Part shown: in pieces, positions 1 through 7,043 of the stretch
Numbering within the stretch: the stretch's first letter is position 1
Layout: each line of letters opens with the position of its first letter
Origin: Akkermansia muciniphila
GTDB lineage: Bacteria > Verrucomicrobiota > Verrucomicrobiia > Verrucomicrobiales > Akkermansiaceae
DNA: 7,043 nt
Direction of reading: 5' to 3'
Assembly: GCA_945870545.1 (NCBI GenBank)
Contig: CAMBTF010000088.1
Coordinates: forward strand, 1-7,043
Notes under the pieces: generated by a model
The model's input: only the letters and a program-made list of their open reading frames with translations
The model's database searches: none
Told to the model about the DNA's origin: nothing
Position numbers and translations under genes: made by a program

Positions 1-9
1 CGTATCGGA

Positions 10-42
10 CTCAGAGGTGCAAATCCACGCGTTGCATTTGAG
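10..42. other. Imperfect stem-loop upstream of clpB
   Basis: An outer stem CTCA (10-13) / TGAG (39-42) and an inner stem GTGCAA (17-22) / TTGCAT (32-37, one G-T wobble) can pair around a 9-nt loop. No T-tract follows, so it is not a standard intrinsic terminator. It could belong to the 3' end of an unseen upstream gene or to the clpB leader, or be chance. No CIRCE element (TTAGCACTC-N9-GAGTGCTAA) is present anywhere upstream of clpB, so HrcA control is not supported. Confidence 0.2.
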
Positions 43-64
43 AGGATGCGCGCCTTCCGTTCGC

Positions 65-92
65 TTGCGGAGAGGAGAATTCCGGGTAGAGT
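65..92 (+). promoter_or_regulatory. Weak sigma70-like promoter candidate for clpB
   Basis: TTGCGG (65-70) and TAGAGT (87-92) are separated by 16 nt, matching the -35 consensus at 3 of 6 and the -10 consensus at 4 of 6 positions. Transcription would start about 50 nt before the clpB ATG. A short palindrome CTGTT-AG-AACAG (107-118) lies in the resulting leader. I see no convincing heat-shock (sigma32-type) promoter, although clpB is heat-induced in many bacteria. Confidence 0.22.
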
Positions 93-148
93 AAGGCTGG
101 CGGCTGCTGTTAGAACAGATCCCGCACGAACCCCAACTTTCCGAACCC

Positions 149-2711
<2,563 letters not shown>

Positions 2712-2722
<11 letters not shown>

Positions 2723-2751
2723 GCATTGCCTATTGATCAAGCGCTTCACAA
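2712..2751 (+). terminator. Inverted repeat spanning the clpB stop codon
   Basis: TTGTGAAG (2712-2719), the last codons of clpB, is perfectly complementary to CTTCACAA (2744-2751), with the stop codon and 24 nt in the loop. The loop itself holds the overlapping palindromes TTGATCAA and AAGCGCTT. There is no T-run after the stem, so it would be an mRNA 3'-end protecting hairpin or Rho-type context rather than a classic intrinsic terminator. The role is inferred only. Confidence 0.35.
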
Positions 2752-2791
2752 GAGACGTTGCAGCCCGATCCTCCTGAAAACGCGCTGAACC

Positions 2792-2828
2792 AGCCCTTTT
2801 CCGAGGGATTCCCACTCTTCAAAGGGCT
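2792..2828. repeat. Perfect 8-bp inverted repeat in the clpB-vapB gap
   Basis: AGCCCTTT (2792-2799) pairs with AAAGGGCT (2821-2828) across a 21-nt loop. This is the second inverted repeat between clpB and the toxin-antitoxin pair. No T-tract follows. The rest of the 277-nt gap (2723-2999) has short open frames in several readings (for example + strand 2758-2967 and a 46-codon frame on the minus strand from 2983 to 2843), none with a ribosome site, recognisable motif or coding-like composition, so I treat it as non-coding. Confidence 0.35.
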
Positions 2829-2963
2829 TGCGGGCGCCGTGCCTACCGGACAGTATCTCCCCCCCGGAGGCCTTCGTCTGCGGGATCATCCGGCCAACCA
2901 TGTCCCACTACCCCATCAAGCCCTCCCGACGCCGCGTACTTTGCGCGCCGCGCCACACCCCAC

Positions 2964-2997
2964 TTGACGCCTGATTGTCTCATACATTACTTTGACG
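2964..2997 (+). promoter_or_regulatory. Candidate promoter/operator of the toxin-antitoxin operon
   Basis: A -35-like TTGACG (2964-2969) lies just before an AT-rich stretch in otherwise GC-rich DNA. Possible -10 boxes are TACATT (2983-2988, spacer too short at 13) or TACTTT (2988-2993, spacer 18). TTGACG recurs at 2992-2997, giving a direct repeat 28 nt apart that could be an operator for the ribbon-helix-helix antitoxin, since such antitoxins commonly repress their own promoters. If transcription starts here the mRNA leader would be almost absent. Evidence is weak. Confidence 0.25.
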
Positions 2998-2999
2998 AC

Positions 3000-3272
3000 A
3001 TGACCAGAACGCAAATCCAGCTACCTGATCCCCTTTTCAAGCGGCTTCGCAGCATCGCGAAGGCGAAGGACATCTCCCTCGCGGAGATCGTCCGTCGCGA
3101 GATGGAAAAGTATGTGGAAACTTTTCCCGAGGATCTGGAGCCGAAAAAACCTTGGAAATTTCCGGTTTTACCTCGTGGCAGTGGAGGGCATAAAGTTGAT
3201 CCCGCAACCATCAACGTCGAGGCCGAGGCGATCGAGGCACGATTCAAATGGGACGAACCGACCCAATGTTAA
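3000..3272 (+). CDS. Ribbon-helix-helix (CopG-like) antitoxin, VapB type
   Basis: Ninety-residue protein that most likely neutralises the PIN-domain toxin encoded directly after it and represses the shared promoter. The N-terminus reads as a ribbon-helix-helix DNA-binding fold: beta-strand TRTQIQL (2-8), helix A about 10-23 (PLFKRLRSIAKAK), turn, helix B about 26-39 (SLAEIVRREMEKYV). The rest (about 45-85), with Pro/Lys-rich KKPWKFPVLPRG followed by an acidic helix, is the expected flexible toxin-binding tail. I chose the ATG at 3000 because the fold begins there; an in-frame TTG at 2964 would add 12 residues but lies in the probable promoter. No Shine-Dalgarno sequence is visible. Its 3' end overlaps the toxin gene, the usual arrangement for translational coupling. 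The exact antitoxin subfamily is not certain. Confidence 0.8.
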   Translation: MTRTQIQLPDPLFKRLRSIAKAKDISLAEIVRREMEKYVETFPEDLEPKKPWKFPVLPRGSGGHKVDPATINVEAEAIEARFKWDEPTQC

Positions 3273-3706
3273 GTGCCGACACCAATCTCTTCGTTTACGC
3301 GGCGGACCCGGATTCACCTTATCAGGAGGCCGCCATCCGTTTTTTCGAGGATTCAGTCGGTAGCTCCGGGGACTTTGCCCTATGCGAACTCGTGATGATC
3401 GAGATCTACATGCAGCTCCGTAACCCCGCCATTTTCAGAAAGCCTTTCACCTCGAAAGAGGCTTCGGATTATTGCGGCCGATTGAGGCTGGACACCGGCT
3501 GGCGTCACATGGATTACGATCCTGGGATTTCGCAAAAACTCTGGAAATGGGCCGCGACCGCCAAATCCGGCATCCGCGAAATCAGCGACGCCCGCCTCGC
3601 CCTCACGCTCCGCCATCACGGAGTCACCCATTTCGCCACCGCGAACGTAAAACATTTCCAAGGCTTCGGATTCACCGAAGTATGGAACCCACTCCTTCCC
3701 CAGTAA
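3248..3706 (+). CDS. PIN-domain ribonuclease toxin, VapC family
   Basis: Predicted Mg2+-dependent endoribonuclease; characterised VapC toxins cleave tRNAs or rRNA and so halt translation. In 152 residues the PIN acidic residues are visible: D11 in SADTNLFVYA, E52 in VMIEIYMQLRNP, D114 in ISDARLAL. The fourth acidic site is N133 in TANVKHF, where this PIN subgroup often has Asn. The end, GFTEVWNPL, is also typical of VapC. Two starts are possible. ATG 3248 has GAGG at 3234-3237 with good spacing and overlaps the antitoxin gene by 25 nt. ATG 3266 (residue 7) overlaps by 7 nt and gives the more usual N-terminus, two residues (Leu-Ser) before ADTN. The gene stops 9 nt before gyrA. It looks intact and catalytically competent. 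The RNA target cannot be read from sequence. Confidence 0.88.
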   Translation: MGRTDPMLSADTNLFVYAADPDSPYQEAAIRFFEDSVGSSGDFALCELVMIEIYMQLRNPAIFRKPFTSKEASDYCGRLRLDTGWRHMDYDPGISQKLWKWAATAKSGIREISDARLALTLRHHGVTHFATANVKHFQGFGFTEVWNPLLPQ

Positions 3707-3715
3707 CTTTTCCCC

Positions 3716-6310
<2,595 letters not shown>

Positions 6311-6347
6311 GCGCTGAAAAATAATTCTTGCATGGTAAGCTTAGTTA

Positions 6348-6363
6348 GTGTTCTTTTGAACAC
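6348..6363. promoter_or_regulatory. 16-bp palindrome immediately before the Whirly-like gene
   Basis: GTGTTC-TTTT-GAACAC (6348-6363) is a perfect inverted repeat ending 3 nt before the ATG at 6367. As DNA it could be an operator; as RNA it makes a 6-bp hairpin with a TTTT loop placed where the ribosome would bind. A second small palindrome TAAGCTTA (6336-6343) lies just upstream. A -35-like TTGCAT (6328-6333) is present without a good -10. It is not a gyrA terminator of the standard kind because no T-run follows the stem. Confidence 0.45.
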
Positions 6364-6366
6364 ACT

Positions 6367-6843
6367 ATGAACGACACCACATATCCTGAAACCACCAAGA
6401 CAGAAACCACCAAGGCGTATTCCAACGGATACGCGATCTACAAACCCAACCAGCGCGGCACCGGCGGTGTCGTCCGCTTCAACCTCAATGCGGAGAAAGG
6501 CGCGGTCTTTGTCGAGGCCGCGGCGCAGAGCGGCGAGAAGCAGTTCGATTGGGACAGCAAGATCATCATGAAATGGGGGTTCTCAGATATCGGAGCCGCT
6601 CTCGCCACGCTGCAAGGCCGCACCCCGCAGGCAAAGCTGTTCCACAAAACCGACAAGGCCAGCAGCGCCTTCGAACTTACCTTCCGTGACGATCCCGAAC
6701 GCGCACCCTACGCGCTCATGATTTCCCGCCAAGAGGAGGCAGATAAATCCCTGCGCAAAGTCAGCATCCCGCTCACCCACGCTGAGGCGGCCATTCTAGA
6801 AAGCGCGCTACGGACGGCCACGAACCGGATCTTGGGATGGTAA
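6367..6843 (+). CDS. Whirly-like single-stranded nucleic-acid-binding protein (putative)
   Basis: A 158-residue protein without membrane segments or signal peptide. After a Thr-rich, probably disordered start (1-17), the motifs come in the order I remember for plant Whirly domains: a Gly-rich beta strand (RGTGGVVRF, 30-38), KGAVFVEAA (44-52; Whirly has G-V-M-L-Q-F-A-P-A), FDWDSK (60-65; Whirly YDW..K), SDIGAALATL (73-82; Whirly TEIGSLLSL), LFHK (91-94; Whirly FFHD), SIPLTHAEAAIL (133-144; Whirly IPVTKAEFAVL) and the terminal LGW (156-158; Whirly LLGW). Whirly proteins form tetramers that bind ssDNA with little sequence preference and guard organelle genomes. A related fold occurs in trypanosome MRP RNA-binding proteins. 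The assignment rests on remembered motifs, not a search. It lies 56 nt after gyrA and may have its own promoter. If the family call is wrong, it is a conserved-looking cytoplasmic hypothetical protein. Confidence 0.62.
   Translation: MNDTTYPETTKTETTKAYSNGYAIYKPNQRGTGGVVRFNLNAEKGAVFVEAAAQSGEKQFDWDSKIIMKWGFSDIGAALATLQGRTPQAKLFHKTDKASSAFELTFRDDPERAPYALMISRQEEADKSLRKVSIPLTHAEAAILESALRTATNRILGW
6388..6414 (+). repeat. In-frame 12-bp direct repeat in the Whirly-like gene
   Basis: GAAACCACCAAG occurs at 6388-6399 and again at 6403-6414, a period of 15 bases, encoding ETTK twice in the Thr-rich N-terminal tail. It keeps the frame and looks like a replication-slippage duplication in a disordered segment. 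Confidence 0.7.
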
Positions 6844-6870
6844 TTCTCCCCACCGCCAACTTTTCGCACT

Positions 6871-6930
6871 GAATCCTCATTCGGACCCTGCAGTTGCGGA
6901 TTCTAGGTTCACAGGCAGGAACGCTGAACC
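6871..6930 (+). terminator. Two small stem-loops after the Whirly-like gene
   Basis: GAATCC (6871-6876) pairs with GGATTC (6898-6903), and GGTTCA (6906-6911) pairs with TGAACC (6925-6930, 13-nt loop). Neither is followed by a T-tract. They are the only structures in the gap between the stop codon at 6843 and the CACGGA repeats at 6949 and may contribute to transcription ending, but support is weak. Confidence 0.25.
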
Positions 6931-6948
6931 CGAATTCCGAAATTGAAC

Positions 6949-7043
6949 CACGGATTTCACGGAAAGGCACGGATGAAGAACGAGTTATGGAAACATTTTC
7001 AAACCTGTTTGGTGTATCCTTATATCCGTGAAAATCCGTGTCA
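6949..7043. repeat. CACGGA-repeat element with inverted arms, cut by the window edge
   Basis: CACGGA starts at 6949, 6958 and 6968 on the + strand; the reverse complement ATCCGTG occurs at 7024-7030 and 7034-7040. The left arm CACGGATTTCACGGA (6949-6963) is thus matched by CACGGATTTTCACGGAT on the minus strand (7040-7024), about 60 nt apart. This looks like an interspersed, possibly MITE-like repeat. From memory, CAC(G/A)GAT-type tandem motifs recur in intergenic DNA of Verrucomicrobiota and Planctomycetota. An open frame from the ATG at 6973 runs off the end, but it consists partly of repeat sequence and I do not call it a gene. Confidence 0.6.

Noticed and set aside
13..33. GGTGCAAATCC resembling a tRNA T-arm
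   Set aside because: The flanking bases do not form a 5-bp T stem and no acceptor end or CCA follows.
2758..2967. 69-codon + strand open frame with TTG start between clpB and vapB
   Set aside because: Pro-rich translation without motif, rare start, no ribosome site, overlaps the inverted repeat and ends inside the likely toxin-antitoxin promoter.
2843..2983. 46-codon minus-strand frame with ATG start
   Set aside because: No ribosome site, no homologue known to me, and GC-rich DNA often leaves such frames open by chance.
6311..6366. Intrinsic terminator for gyrA
   Set aside because: The palindrome has only a 6-bp AT-containing stem and no T-run after it; it fits an operator or leader hairpin better.
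6973..7043. Open frame from ATG 6973 running off the window end
   Set aside because: Both of its ends are CACGGA repeat units, there is no coding support, and it is truncated by the edge.

Overview
The window is GC-rich bacterial DNA with four clear protein genes and one less familiar one, all on the + strand: clpB, a VapB/VapC-type toxin-antitoxin pair, gyrA, and a small protein that resembles the Whirly family of single-stranded-DNA-binding proteins. From memory, the GyrA wording (for example the motif around GETMGNYHPHGD and the linker YATPRKCPIVAEVGE...EDLIAND) is closest to Verrucomicrobiota. Recurrent CACGGAT-type repeats, which I associate with the Planctomycetes-Verrucomicrobia group, fit that. 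The phylum assignment is an inference, not a search result.

Layout. Positions 1-148 are a leader before clpB with one weak stem-loop and a weak promoter candidate; no upstream gene can be assigned. Positions 149-2722 encode full-length ClpB disaggregase. Positions 2723-2999 are non-coding as far as I can tell and carry two perfect 8-bp inverted repeats, the first straddling the clpB stop codon. Positions 3000-3706 hold overlapping vapB-like (ribbon-helix-helix) and vapC-like (PIN nuclease) genes. gyrA (3716-6310) starts only 9 nt after vapC stops, so it is probably read at least partly from the toxin-antitoxin promoter. After a 56-nt gap with a 16-bp palindrome touching the start codon comes the Whirly-like gene (6367-6843). 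The last 200 bases hold small stem-loops and the start of a CACGGA-repeat element whose arms are inverted about 90 nt apart; the window edge cuts it.

How the genes relate. ClpB (protein disaggregation) and gyrase subunit A (negative supercoiling) are core housekeeping functions. The toxin-antitoxin pair is the accessory insertion between them. The Whirly-like protein, if correctly read, would bind ssDNA and sits next to a topoisomerase gene, but nothing in the sequence proves a functional link.

Main points for a second look: the Whirly-like protein in a bacterium; the gyrA/toxin-antitoxin coupling; a reversal of G-versus-C bias on the same strand between clpB and gyrA; an over-represented heptamer CTGTTAG; serine at the quinolone-contact acidic position of GyrA; and the terminal CACGGA inverted repeat.
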